Positions 31,443 to 42,422 of a DNA stretch of 64,000 nt are shown here, piece after piece. This DNA comes from Timema cristinae (Eukaryota > Arthropoda > Insecta > Phasmatodea > Timematidae). A model generated the notes under the pieces. It did no database searches. It had not been told where the DNA came from and saw nothing but the letters and a program-made list of their open reading frames with translations. Location of the stretch: positions 50,310,587 through 50,374,586 of the forward strand of contig JBCFYV010000100.1 in NCBI GenBank assembly GCA_039000515.1, read 5' to 3'. Both the position numbers and the translations under genes were made by a program. How positions within the stretch are numbered: position 1 is the first letter of the stretch; every line of letters starts with the position of its first letter.

Positions 31443-33413
31443 TTATGGCATAGGAAACACAAAAGTTCATTAATTTTAATGGTTTTAAATATATATTTAC
31501 TTATCATCGGCTTCATGTCATGGTCAATATTGCTAAAGTTCTATGACTGAGCACTAAGTGCGTAAATTAATCAGCTCAATAACTTGACTAGTTCGATTCT
31601 CTGTTAGGTTGAAATTACTTAGTACTAGCGTGATACGAACTCGGCCAAGGCACAAGAGATTTTGAACATACAATAAGTGCGTTACAGAGTGTTAGTAACA
31701 TTTACTTTCAGCTAAGAGCTTTTCTTTAAAAAAAAAAGTACTTGAAATATCAGAATAATCGCTGCATTGTTATATAGAAGTATTTATTTGTATCTTAATT
31801 TTGATATTATTTCTACAGTAAATAAAATAGTATCGCTGCTCATCCATTGTACTTAAATTAGTAGATACAGATAGCCTAAGCGCCAGTAATATGCATACCG
31901 TTAAAAAAAACTTATCCTTTACTACAAGAAGTTAAATAATCAATTATATCTTTGCTTTTCTTTGTGCGCCCTTTCTTCATAAACTTGTTATTCACAAGGA
32001 TATAAAATAATATTTTGTAAATACTTCTCCACCTCAAAATTTATACAATCCATTGGATTTTGTTCGAAAGCAAAAAGGTCACATATTGTTAATTATATAA
32101 AAAGTAATCACCGTGGGTACTTATTGTTCGGAATTCGATACATTTCTTCCAAAACGAGCGCACAAACTGCGAGAATGCAACAAGTTCAAATTAAAAGTAA
32201 TCACATTTAACACGCTAATAAAATAAAATTAACATTTTCACATCTTGACTACCAAAAACTTCGTTCATTAACTTTTTGAAAAATAACTTATTCCAAAGTC
32301 CAATGAGAGTCAAATCCTAGACCGTAAAATAAAAACTAGTATATAAAATTATACTGAGAACGTCTCCAAATTATATTTAGACCAAACTTTATTTAAAATA
32401 ACTATGTTTGATATGAGCAGGAATGTTTATTTTTATTTATTATAATAGTGGATTAAAAATTCAATGTACAGTAGTTTTCATTTATTTTGAATATTAACAC
32501 TTATTATTACAACGTGTAGTGCTAAAGAATGAGAAAACTCAAGAAAGAATATAAGATAAGAGTGAAGAATTTTACATGTTTTACTGTCTCAGTTAAATAA
32601 GGGCTAATGTCATAAAACTTTGTGTATGGAGAAGCATGTGGCTTTTTCTTTGAAAATAATGTATCACTAGAGTAATACTCTCATTGAAGTAAGTAGGGAC
32701 CAACTATATTTATTCACACAGCAGGAAGACTTTGTGAGTATTTTAGTTACTGAATATATTAAGATGTTTAATTGTTTATATTTAATTACGCAAATTTTCA
32801 TAATTGGACATTGGCCCTTCTTATCCTAACGTACATGGTATTAATGTTTCTTTGACTCAAGAAGGTCACAGAGATTAGTTTAACCCTCCATTGCCGCCTG
32901 CATTCCGATACAGCAGGTTAGCCAACGCTTGCAAAATGATACTAGCTTGTAAATGGGTAATGATCATACTAACGGCACCTATTATCAGCTATTACAACTA
33001 GTTGCAGAAGGAAATGTTGTATTTAAAACCATGTATTTTGACTAGAGAGTCGACTTGGGAGTCGTTAGAGCTCAATATCGTCGTGATTATTGAAGCTAAC
33101 CCAAATTAAAAAATATGTCTAAAAAGAAAAAGAAATTATTCATTAAATAGTATGTTATAAACAAACACTCTAGCTTAATTGTACAAAGAAAATAAATAAA
33201 TCCATTAATAATTTTTGTTTTCCCATTTAAAATGCATTGAAATGGAAACATTTTAATGAAAATATTTCAATAACTATTTTTATCATGGTTTGAAAATTCC
33301 ATAAGAATTATGAAAGATGCCCAGATATGTTACTAAAATAAATAAAAAACAACAAGGTTGAATTATTAAATATATTTTGTTCTAAATTCTTTTGTTTAGA
33401 ACCGTGCATTTAT
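31443..33413. other. AT-rich interior of the TTAA transposon, no ORF
   Basis: About 2 kb of AT-rich sequence with no frame of transposase size or recognisable domain. If a transposase was ever here it is decayed beyond what I can read. Confidence 0.5.
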
Positions 33414-33629
33414 GGGTAGGCAGGGCCTTAACGTGGAATCCGAACCACGGTGGAGACCTGGCATTCCTCACATTCACAAGATGTCTTGTCAGAGGTGAAG
33501 GAAGGGTTTGGTAATCAGATAAATCTGTGCCGGGACCGAGGATTGAACCCCGGCCGCCAGCACAGAAGTCTGACACCTTACCCCTAAACCACTAGGTCAC
33601 CTACAACCTATCAAATAGCTAGTATATAT

Positions 33630-33873
33630 CAACATCGGTGGGCACGCGGACTAAACGCCGAGAAGGCTTGTTTTTCCAGTATCGGGGAGGTCAAGGTTAG
33701 AATTTAACACAGATATAAATACGAAGATTTTTTTTTTCCTTAGATAACTTTTGAAGTTCCCTTCCCTCAAATAATGTTACATTTCCTCTAAATTATATCT
33801 TTCTCTCATCTCCCAACCACTATCGCGATTAAAATTTGCCCAGTCAGGACGGGTAGTAAGACGCGCTGCAAAA
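33630..33873 (+). mobile_element. SINE A copy, strongly diverged
   Basis: Head 'ATCGGTGGGCACGCGGACTA', body 'ACATTTCCTCTAAATTATA' and tail 'GGACGGGTAGTAAGACGCG' are recognisable; the B-box is degenerate (AAGGTTAGAATTT). Confidence 0.75.
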
Positions 33874-34058
33874 ACAAAATTATAGAATATATTTTTGCAA
33901 ACATGCTTGTATTGGGTGTAGCCCACAACCCCCCCCCCCCTCCAAATGTGTTAGTCTGACCCTTCGGCTTGTTTGTTGGTTTGTAGAAAATCCTGAATAT
34001 ATTATGTTGGGGGGAGAGAGGGGGAGGTACCTTCATCATGAATTACAGCATTTTTTTT

Positions 34059-34303
34059 TAGCACCGCGTCTTACTACCCGTTCGGGTTAAACACTTACGT
34101 TAATGGTTTTAGATATAAGGAAGGCTATATTTATAGGAAGTCTACCCGCATTTACGTGAAGGGACAGTGGAAAACCATTCTGGAAAAAACATCAACCTCG
34201 GTACAGCCGACCGAGATTCGAACCTCGATCTCCCCCTCATCGGCCAGTCTAGTTCTACTGCGAGATTAGCGCGTTAGACCATGCGGCCACCGAATAGAGT
34301 TAC
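34059..34303 (-). mobile_element. SINE A (A1) copy
   Basis: Minus-strand full-length copy with canonical tail (GCACCGCGTCTTACTACCCG) after a T-run, and head 'GACCATGCGGCCACCGAAT'. B-box complement GAGATTCGAACCTCG. Confidence 0.92.
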
Positions 34304-34942
34304 CCTTCAAAAATAATATACAAGTAATGCCTTGACAAATTTTGAGCTCACAAATATTATATTAATGAATGAATTTCTTTTTTCTTTTCTTCTGCCTGGT
34401 TTTGTAGCCGCGTAGCGGAGAGAATCACAAGAACAGCCTCTTCTTTATCCATTTCAAGAATGAAACGCAAGGAGAAAAGTGAAGAACCCACCGACAATCT
34501 TTTTAAATAAGGATCACGAGGAGGGAGGAGGAGGAGAAGTGAAGCCGCAACAAAGAGGTTAGGATGAAGAGGATGAGAGAAGACATTCCTTTGTCTACCG
34601 TGCGTCTCTGTATCCTCCATCCTCCCTCACTCTCTCTCTCTTTCTCTCACACCGCAAGCACACATACAACCCCCCACCACGATCTCGTGATCTTCTCCCC
34701 CTCCCCGCCCCCCTAAAACCTCATTCATCTCTTGCTGGGCATCTTCACAGGCTAACTCCACAGATGGAATTCGGAGACAGACCTGCTACAATAGTCCCCC
34801 CTAACCCTCTACACCCCTAACCACCAGCGCCAACACCACCACCTCCGATGATTTTTTTTTCCCTCCAAAATATGGGCGGGAATTATTTTCGTGACTTACA
34901 AAGGTTTTCAGGGGTAAAAATTTTGATACGTGAACATGTTCG
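34304..34942. other. Unannotated stretch
   Basis: An 87-codon minus-strand frame (34357-34620) is Leu-rich then Glu/Lys-rich; no family recognised. CT-rich at 34621-34650. Confidence 0.35.
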
Positions 34943-35180
34943 GATCCGCTTCGGTGGCCGCATGGTCTAAGGCATTCATTATCTTTTATACTAGACTGCT
35001 GATGACACGGGAGAGAGGTTCGAATCCCGCAGTGTGTTTTTTCTAAATTATTTTCCAACCCTCCCTCTATGCAAATGTGGGAACACTTCCTCTAAATTCA
35101 ACCTCTCATTCTTAACTCATTAGATAAGTTTAGAACATAATACGTATAACCTGAATAGAATAACACGCGGTGCAAAAAAA
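34943..35180 (+). mobile_element. SINE A (A1) copy
   Basis: Head 'CGCTTCGGTGGCCGCATGG', B-box 'GAGGTTCGAATCCCGC', tail degenerate ('ACACGCGGTGCAAAAAA'). Confidence 0.88.
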
Positions 35181-35659
35181 AATCTCTTTATGTTCGGTTT
35201 GTATCAAGGTGGATCATTTTATATCAGACAACCCAGTGGTAGACCAAAAAAACTAGGTGGGGGAGGGGTGGATGGGGTATTTTGTACCTTCCTACTTCCA
35301 TTTTTTTCCAAAAGATCACGAATGCTTTAAAAAACAGTTTTCAAAAACAAATTTAGTACAACTATAATAGATAGTTCTGAAACGTGTCAAAATTTAAGAC
35401 TTGATATCCAAAAAATCAAAATTTCAGCTGGAAGAAATATATTTTTATAAAATATAAAGACTTTTTTACGGTCAAAATTGGTTACTTTAGAAACATTTTA
35501 TTTACTAGGCATTAATAATAAATATATTAAAAGTGACAGTTGCAAACTACGTGACAGATCTAGTTACTTCTCCTAGATGTCAGATATAGGCTCTCCTTAT
35601 GCAATGAACCACTACACATACTAAGGGCAACATCTAATAGAAGGTTAATATCTTCATTA
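35181..35659. other. AT-rich unannotated stretch
   Basis: G-rich run near 35248-35275, otherwise A/T-rich. Nothing recognised. Confidence 0.4.
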
Positions 35660-35981
35660 TACGGCATTTCTACCGGGTGACCTGGCGGTCTAGGGGTAAG
35701 GTGTCGGACTTCTGTGTTGGAGGGTCCGGGGTTCAATCCTCGGTCCCGGCACAGATTTATCTGATTACCAAACCCTTCCTTCACCTCTGACAAGACAACT
35801 TGTGAATGTGTGGAATGCCAGGCCTTCACTGTGGTTCGGATTCCACGTTAAACTGTAGGTCCTCCATTTCATCTCACATTCACCCTACCATTACACGTTA
35901 GCGTAAGTGCGTATAACCCGAACGGGTAGTAAGACGCGGTGCTAATAATAATAATAATAATAATAATAATACGGTATTTCT
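35660..35981 (+). mobile_element. SINE B full-length reference copy with TSD
   Basis: Plus-strand copy (35672-35969). The head begins GGGTGACCTGGCGGTCTAGG, B-box GGGGTTCAATCCTCGG, body 'CACCTCTGACAAGACA', tail ACCCGAACGGGTAGTAAGAC then a TAA run. TSD TACGGCATTTCT/TACGGTATTTCT (35660-35671 and 35970-35981). Confidence 0.95.
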
Positions 35982-36197
35982 TAAGGGAGCCGCAACCGTA
36001 AAGATTGATTCTCATGTTCGCCGAAAATAAAAGGCAGTATCTGCCTCAGTGGCGCAGCAATTCACAAGCACCCATGATGCATTGCAACGCTAACTTGAAA
36101 CAGATGATTATCAACATATTTTGTTTTCTAGTAGAGAGACATATACTCACTCTCCCGATGGATGTTTACAAATTATAACGCTGTGTCGTGGTACAAT

Positions 36198-36639
36198 CAG
36201 GGTGTCTACCATTCTGGAAAATCAGGGAAAACTGGAATTTGAAGTGATCGGGAAAAAACGGGAGTAAGTCGGGAATTTGGTAAATTACAACAAAAATCTG
36301 GGAAAATGTTGTTTTACTCAAAATATGAAATATAATAATCATTAAATCAGTAAATAATAATGTTGTTAAAACTGTAGGGGTTTTTTTGGAGAGGGGGGGG
36401 AAGGGCTGTGTAATATATTTTATAATTTCTAGTAAACAATGTTAATACAAATTTCAAAAGAATGTTTATTTAAATTTTAAAACTTATTATTAATAAAAAC
36501 TATTAGTAGAAAAATGAGGTGGGATGGTGGGAATTAGAAGGATGCAACATACTTTTTAGTCGAGAATTTCAGGAAATGATCAGGGGAAATAAATCAGGGA
36601 AAAAGTCGGGAATTTCATTGGTCAAGTTGAGTAGACACC
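36198..36639 (+). mobile_element. hAT-like MITE3, copy 2
   Basis: Begins CAGGGTGTCTACC and ends GTAGACACC, about 440 bp. Internal 'AATCAGGGAAAACTGG' and 'AATTTCATTGGTCAAGTTG' match the 13.8-kb copy in inverse orientation. CAGGG ends are hAT-like; no 8-bp TSD could be read. Confidence 0.65.
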
Positions 36640-36956
36640 ATTAGTCAATCCAATACATCGATACAAGCTTTACATTGACAGTTATTTCAAATCTCCTCAC
36701 AACTTCAAACAAAGCTGTCTGCTCACTTCTAGCTCTACAGCGCATGCGTTCTGATTTGAAAATGGTTGGTTCTGAGATTTGATTGGTTCTCCAGTGCCGA
36801 ATATCTCAGACAGAGCGGACAAAGTAGAGATAAGTTGAACTTTAGCAGAACAGCTCGCATCGATGGGGCGGAAATCTTTTGATTGGCTTTGAGATCGTCA
36901 CGTGACCACGTTTCTGTTCTGCGCTAGTTTTTCGGCGGACGTGTGAATCCACAGTA
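36640..36956. other. Unannotated stretch
   Basis: Moderate GC, no gene recognised. Confidence 0.35.
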
Positions 36957-37347
36957 AACGCCAAAATAAAGTCGAAAGAGATCTTTTTCCTAAACAGCCC
37001 TGTGTTTTGAGTTTTATTAGTAGAAATAGATATGTGTGAAAATGTGACATTAGTTCATTTTCAACGACTTTTTAATCATATTTGTGGAGCTCTGAGACTT
37101 GATTAAGAAGAGCTCTAGATTTAGTCTTCATCTAACAAATACAGTAATTTTTTGATAGGCTCATAACAGAAAGCTTTAATTCATTTGAGAACTGGCAGCG
37201 AGCTTTCTTCTTTACCTTGAGATAAGAAGTTTCGTGGCTTTACTCCCCCTCTTTCTTAGTGACATGACAAAGTGTCGTTGTAGAGGAGGCAGTATACGCT
37301 TGGACAGAATAAAGAAGTAGTTCCAGAAAACGACACAAACCATTTTA
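36957..37347. repeat. Dispersed repeat F, copy 2 (empty site for SINE A)
   Basis: Matches 25838-26217 plus 26501-26540 without the SINE A. 'AATAAAGAAGTAGTTCC' (about 37307-37323) runs through the point where copy 1 carries the SINE. Its right side is cut by a TTAA MITE1. Confidence 0.88.
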
Positions 37348-37701
37348 TTAAGTGTAGAGAACGTGAGTGTAATGGGCAATAATTTAGCAGTTTCATAGCA
37401 AAAAAATTACCCTTTTTTCTTTGCCAAATAAAAAATTTATTTTTCCTGTAGAAACCTTGAGTTTAATAAATGACAACTTTTTCTCTTCATTTAAAAAGTT
37501 TGTCATTTAATACCGCGCTATACTCACGATAGACATTCAACAATTATTGTTGATATCACCAGGTGAAGGAAATTAAACTATATTGTTTCTTGTTGGAGAA
37601 AGATTACATTTATTTGGTTAAAAGGATTGTTTGCTATAAAATCTACAAAAACAAAAAATACTCCCTTTTAACTCTTATTTCTTTCTTCCTTCTCACCTTA
37701 A
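37348..37701. mobile_element. TTAA MITE1 copy
   Basis: Element 37352-37697 flanked by TTAA (37348-37351 and 37698-37701). Right end TTCTCACC. Internal 'ACTTTTTCTCTTCATTTAAA' and 'CAACAATTATTGTTGATATC' match the family. Confidence 0.82.
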
Positions 37702-38069
37702 CAGCACCTCACCGCCTAGAACTCCGTCTGATACTCTGACAAGGCAAGGGAAGTTCCCACAGTTAGTGAAAGAGAAACAGAGAGAGAGAGTAAATAATCT
37801 CTCAGTGTGTTAGCCAGTGATGCCAACGCATATAACCAAAATCCCGCTAGAAGTGTTTAGAATCATAATATCATTCATTTACCGCTAGATCTGAACTAAA
37901 TAAAGAAACAGTTTCTAATGTTCAATTTTTTTGGGGCTATTTTATGGGGTTGGGAGAGGGGGAGTTACTCTTAGTAAAAAAAAATATATTAAAAATTGTA
38001 GTCTATCCGTACTTGAAATATATTGACCTGCCAAAAACCCTGACGCGAGATAAATATTGCTGCATTTTT
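37702..38069. other. Unannotated stretch
   Basis: GA-rich run at about 37768-37782. No gene recognised. Confidence 0.4.
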
Positions 38070-38255
38070 TTAATCACCGCGTCTTACTGCCCGTTTGGGT
38101 TATACGCTAATGGTTTTATGGATTAGTAAGGTTATATTTTAGAATAAGTGTACCCGCATTTGCGTGTAGGGGAGAGTGGAAAACCACAGTAAGTACATTC
38201 GAGAATCAAACCTGAATCTCCTCATCATCGGCAGTCTAGTCTACTGCTACATAAT
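38070..38255 (-). mobile_element. SINE A copy, head truncated
   Basis: Minus-strand copy from tail (CACCGCGTCTTACTGCCCG) to part of the head ('CATCGGCAGTCTAGTCTACT'). Possible short TSD GCTGCAT/GCTACAT. Confidence 0.85.
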
Positions 38256-38286
38256 GGTATGTCATATATTATGGATTGAAAAAGTT

Positions 38287-38304
38287 TATATATATATATA
38301 TATA
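38287..38304. repeat. (TA)n microsatellite
   Basis: About nine TA units. Confidence 0.9.
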
Positions 38305-38375
38305 AAATAAAATACTATCAATGTTTACAACAAAATAAATATATTTGTATTTTTAAGAAATTCGTAATCAATATC

Positions 38376-38553
38376 AGGGTTGAGTGAAAAAGTAACGACT
38401 CAAGTCTAGAAAACTGAGATAAACGGACAGAAGGATCTTTGTGCTGACTACATGACACTCGCTGTCCGCAAAAATGGGCACTATCATCGCCAATAGACGA
38501 CGGCCAAAAGGTCGGTATAGCAAGGTTGCCGTGTGGCACCATGGAGTTTTTTT
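38376..38553 (+). mobile_element. SINE C copy, 5'-truncated
   Basis: Matches the 3' half of the 5.3-kb SINE C ('GTGAAAAAGTAACGACTC', 'GTGCTGACTACATGACAC', 'CACTATCATCGCCAATAGAC') and ends in a T-run at 38545-38553, consistent with 5' truncation. Confidence 0.78.
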
Positions 38554-39072
38554 TTTGTTTTCTTTCTTAAAAATAACAGTAAAGCCACGAATGCAAAATT
38601 AAATTTTCTCTATACCTACCTGTCACCTAAGATTCTCTATTTATTTATTTTTAAGTTTATTTGCTGCTAGAAAAAAAAGCTCAAGTTTTTTTTTAATAAA
38701 CTTGATAGCCTCCGTTTGAATATTTTAGTTACCAGACCAATATTTTAGTTACCAGACCAACTGTTAAACAAAGAAGCTAAATTTAGCGTGAATAAAAGCT
38801 AAGTTGGCAATACCGGTTTGTTAGCGCTGTCGGTGCGGCGCGACTTCAAAAAACTAACGAGACAAGAAGAGAATCCCTGACCCTCGGGGGGTTTATAAGT
38901 CATCTTTCTCTTCTTACTCATTTTCTGGACCCAAGCAATTTGAGGACCAAGGTCGTGGGCTACAAAAACCGACGTGACTTACTCCTCCATCGGATGGTAG
39001 AAGATGGTATCAACGCAGAAAAAAGAAAAAACAAAAGGGGTGGGGGGGGGGCCTCAGTAAGCAGAGGAATGT
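38554..39072. other. Unannotated stretch
   Basis: A perfect 21-22-bp direct duplication 'ATATTTTAGTTACCAGACCA' occurs at about 38720-38761. A G-rich run lies at about 39039-39050. Confidence 0.45.
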
Positions 39073-39621
39073 TTAAGGGCGCCGCCTACTCTAAAGGACA
39101 TTACCTCACACTGCGGCATTTCTTATGGGAATGGCAGTTCTCAGGCCTAAAAAAAAACTTTTTAAAGAGTTAATAGAATTTTCTAATATTGAACATTCTT
39201 TAGATGTTAAATGATATTTAGATAAAAAAAACTGCATTGAAAAGACCATTAATGACCATCTTAGAATGGGTTCACAGATAAGCACTATGTACAAATCTTC
39301 ATTCCGTCATAATAGGGAATTATTGTAGTTATTAACAATATCGGAGATCTTTTCTTTTCCCTTTTACTTCTATAACACGAATCCATAGCTGTAATTTAAT
39401 AACAACTTTTCCTCTTAATTTAAAAAGTTTCTCATCTAATGCCGCTATGCTCATTAGACCTACAGATATTCAACAACTGTAGATACCACCATGGGACTAA
39501 AATTAAACTCTTGTGTTTCTACTGGAAGAATATATTAATTATTTTGGAAAAAAAAAAGTGTTTATATAAAAAACTGCAAAAACATTGACCTTCAATCTTG
39601 TTCCATACACTCGCACCTTAA
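39073..39621. mobile_element. TTAA MITE1, long variant
   Basis: Element 39077-39617 flanked by TTAA (39073-39076 and 39618-39621). The left end GGGCGCCGCCT differs from typical MITE1 but matches the 18.79-kb copy; the right end ACTCGCACC matches MITE1. Internal MITE1 blocks: 'AAAAAGTTTCTCATCTAATG' and 'TATTCAACAACTGTAGATAC'. Confidence 0.75.
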
Positions 39622-39700
39622 GACACATGACTTAAGCTGTATTATCTACCTAAATTAGATGCCACCTTGAGGTGAGACGGACTCCTCAAGACATAACAGT
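39622..39700 (-). repeat. Degenerate 68-bp satellite monomer
   Basis: 'CTTAAGCTGTATTATCTACC', then AAATTAGATG and 'GAGGTGAGACGGACTC', match one inverted unit of the 15.8-kb array. It sits directly after the TTAA of the MITE1. Confidence 0.65.
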
Positions 39701-39974
39701 CGGCCCCACATGAAAGGATGAAAGATTATAAAGGAATCATGAAGATATAATAAAGATACTAAGAAAGAACATTGTGTGGTCGACGTGGAATTGATATGAA
39801 GTTTAAAATAGCGTAATGTTAATGTTCCAACGAAGATCCAAATAGTTTAAGCTGTAAAAAATTGGTGACATGTTAGGTAACGAAGATGACGACGGTTAGG
39901 ACATTTTTACAGTTTACCTTTGTTTGCTTTATTATTCATTAGAAGTTTTGAAATAGTTTTGTTTTCCAGCATCT

Positions 39975-40370
39975 GCCGCTATTTTGGAGATTTCAATTAA
40001 TTTGGGATGAAAGGAAATTCAAATTAAAGTTTGAAGTTTTTTATAACAAAAAAAACTTTTAGTCGGAAACTAATTAAATATTGCTTCAGTAAATATCCCT
40101 TTCATGTAGTAATCCCAAGATATATTTTAAATTTGTCATGGACATAGCTGAATTTAAAAAGGACAATCTGATATAAATTTATCAAAATTGTGTGTTCAAA
40201 TACAAAGAAATATTCAAGAACTGTCCAGAACACTATGTTTATAAAATTAAACTAAACGTATCGATTGAACCAATTTTTTAAAATTCTTTTTGGTAAAAAA
40301 ACTGTGGTTCGTTATAAATACCGTAAAAATACTGATATTAAAAACCTACGTTCCCCTTACACCTCACCTT
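39975..40370. mobile_element. MITE1-related sequence, degenerate
   Basis: Blocks 'TTTTTTATAACAAAAAAAAC', 'TTAAATATTGCTTCAGTAAA' and right-end-like CCCCTTACACCTCACCTT. TTAA boundaries are lost. A frame at 40265-40522 overlaps it and is not a credible gene. Confidence 0.6.
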
Positions 40371-40659
40371 CTAACGTGAGTTCTGCCATTGTCAAGAACA
40401 CTGAGGCACAAGCAAAGGCAGAGAAAGCTAATCTTTCCGGAAGTGGTCTGTTAGAAAATATTACTGTATCTATAATCAATATAAGTTTTATTACATATAT
40501 ATCTGAAACCCCACTCCCTTAAGGGTGCTCTGTCAAATTCTAGGAGGATCTGGACCCCCCCCTTCCCACTTTTCTACGCTACTAGGCACCAAACTTTTCA
40601 CTTCACTATATTTTTTTAAAGTATAATATTAAGTTTATTACCTACTTAAGAAAGCTTCA
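40371..40659. other. Unannotated stretch
   Basis: Poly-C at about 40555-40563. Nothing recognised. Confidence 0.35.
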
Positions 40660-40898
40660 TTAAATATTCGGTAGCCACTTGGTCTAAAGCATCACGTTGG
40701 TATTGGAAAGGCTGAGAGTGTGGTTCGAATCCCTGTCGGGTGTACTGAGGGTGGTTTTTCCCAAACGGTTTCCCCCCTCTCCCCGCAAATGCGGATACGC
40801 TTCTTCTGAATATCACCTATTATATTTAAGACTATTAGTGTACAGTAATTAGTACATAAGTATACAACGCGAACGGATAAGACATGGTATTAAATACA
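40660..40898 (+). mobile_element. SINE A (A1) copy
   Basis: Head 'TTCGGTAGCCACTTGGTCTA', B-box 'GTGGTTCGAATCCCTG', tail degenerate ('CGCGAACGGATAAGACATGG'). Confidence 0.87.
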
Positions 40899-41167
40899 GA
40901 ATTAAACAACTTTGAGCTTGTTAACCAATCAAATATATTTCCTTTACTTAAAAAAAATCCCTCCCCAACCCCCCCGTTTTTCCGAAAAGTGTGATAGGAA
41001 TACCGGAAATTTCGGAATTAGGTTCAACTAGTTTTTACTGTCTATAATTACCTTTTTGTGCATCTAATCCTGAGACTGATTGGCCACAAGTCAAAATTAA
41101 CCTGGCTCGATTTTGGATTTCACTGACAAATATTTTGTTGTTTTTTTTGTTGGAGGGGCGAGGGTGG

Positions 41168-41301
41168 GGGACACGTCTTACTACACGCTCGGGTATATTT
41201 ACACTAACGGGGTAAGGATTAGAAATATATAATAAAGAAATAGTGTCTCTCTCTCCTTCCCCCCCGCCCCCCCATTTGCGTGGAACGAGAAAGGGAAAGC
41301 C
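41168..41301 (-). mobile_element. SINE A tail/body fragment
   Basis: Minus-strand tail ('ACACGTCTTACTACACGCTC') and body ('CCATTTGCGTGGAACGAGA'); head missing. Followed by an AAAT/TA microsatellite. Confidence 0.75.
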
Positions 41302-41344
41302 TAATAAATAAATAAATAAATAAATAAATATATATATATATATA
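41302..41344. repeat. (AAAT)n(AT)n microsatellite
   Basis: AAAT units followed by AT units. Confidence 0.93.
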
Positions 41345-41348
41345 AAAG

Positions 41349-41535
41349 TACAACTCGCTCTGACAAGACATCTTGTAAATGTGGGGAATGCCAGGCCTCC
41401 ACCGTGGATCAGATTCCACGTTAAACTGTAGGTCCTTCATTTCATCTCACAATCACCCTACCATTACACATTAGCGTAATTGCGTATAACCCGAACGGGT
41501 AGTAAGACGCGGTGCTAATAATAATACAACTCGCT
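41349..41535 (+). mobile_element. SINE B copy, 5'-truncated, with TSD
   Basis: The 3' half of SINE B (41360-41524) flanked by TACAACTCGCT (41349-41359 and 41525-41535). Confidence 0.94.
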
Positions 41536-42077
41536 GATAATATTCAAGCCCCAAACCTTCCTATCTTATCCACCAATGCGGGTTAATAAAATCAAAATTA
41601 TATAATTTTTTATAGATATCTCAATTTAACACCCTATTAATCTCGACACCGTGGGAGGTCAACCCCATTCGACCACCAATAACATCCGGCCGCTAACAAC
41701 AAAGTTAATCCTCGGTCAAGTAATAAAGGGCTTTTTTATTATTATTTCTTATTTTGTGCCTAAGTATGACACGTAGACTTACGTGATGTTGTTGTTGTTG
41801 TTGTTGTTGTTGTTGGACCATTAGCATAAGAAACACAGGAACTGGAGACTTGCAACTAATTAAAAAAAGAAAGTAAAGCATTGTGTGCATATATCCAGTA
41901 TAAATATTCCTTTGCTCGTTTGAACTTGGGAGGTACACCCCCAAACCCACAACATCAGAGTTACAATAACATTTGTTTGGAGAGAAAGGGGGGGGGGGGG
42001 TTCTTTGTTCAGTCAGTGGAGCCTCCTTTCATTGGCGGAGAGCATAACAAGTCCACCAGAGGGATAGACCTAATATC
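41536..42077. other. Unannotated stretch with (TTG)n
   Basis: (TTG)10 at about 41787-41815 and poly-G at about 41988-42000. Short frames only. Confidence 0.5.
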
Positions 42078-42422
42078 CTAGACCTTGTATCAAAAGCGCA
42101 CCTAGACTTTGTATCAAAAGCGCACCTAGACCTTGTATCAAAAGCGCACCTAGACCTTGTATCAAAAGCAAACCTAGACCTTGTATCAAAAGCAAACCTA
42201 GACCTTATATCAAAAGCACACCTAGACGTTATATCAAAAGCAAACCTAGACGTTGTATCAAAAGAAAACCTAGACCTTGTATCAAAAGCAAACCTAGACC
42301 TTGTATCAAAAGCACACCTAGACCTTGTATCAAAAGCAAACTTATACCTTGTATCAAAAGCAAACCTAGACCTTGTATCAAAAGCACACCTAGACCTTGT
42401 ATCAAAAGAAAACCTAGACTTA
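42078..42422. repeat. 24-bp minisatellite, left part (about 14 units)
   Basis: Unit 'CTAGACCTTGTATCAAAAGC' plus four bases (AAAC/ACAC/GCAC). Because 24 is a multiple of three, several frames on both strands stay open and read 8-residue repeats (FDTRSRFA on minus). Continues after an inserted LTR at 43762. Confidence 0.96.

Larger units (their letters stand above)
28332..33427. mobile_element. 5.1-kb TTAA-flanked transposon (piggyBac-like)
   Basis: Insertion of 5096 bp inside SINE B. Both sides carry TTAA (28328-28331 and 33428-33431), and the ends are perfect 14-bp inverted repeats: GGCCCTGCCTACCC (28332-28345) and GGGTAGGCAGGGCC (33414-33427). TTAA target use points to the piggyBac superfamily; that is inference from established knowledge. 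I see no transposase-length frame, so the element is non-autonomous or decayed. It contains a higher-order satellite (28690-30365), a SINE A with its own TSD, a diverged SINE C and about 2 kb of AT-rich DNA. The boundaries are firm because the empty-site sequence is known from other SINE B copies. Confidence 0.93.
28198..33611 (-). mobile_element. SINE B copy split by a 5.1-kb insertion
   Basis: A single minus-strand SINE B in two pieces. The tail half is 28208-28331 and the head half is 33428-33601, together giving the canonical sequence across the break. The outer TSD TACAACCTAT is present at 28198-28207 and 33602-33611. The break lies at a TTAA, which is duplicated on both sides of the inserted element. 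Confidence 0.95.

Noticed and set aside
34357..34620. 87-codon minus-strand frame as a gene
   Set aside because: Leu-rich then Lys/Glu-rich low-complexity reading of purine-rich DNA; no family recognised.
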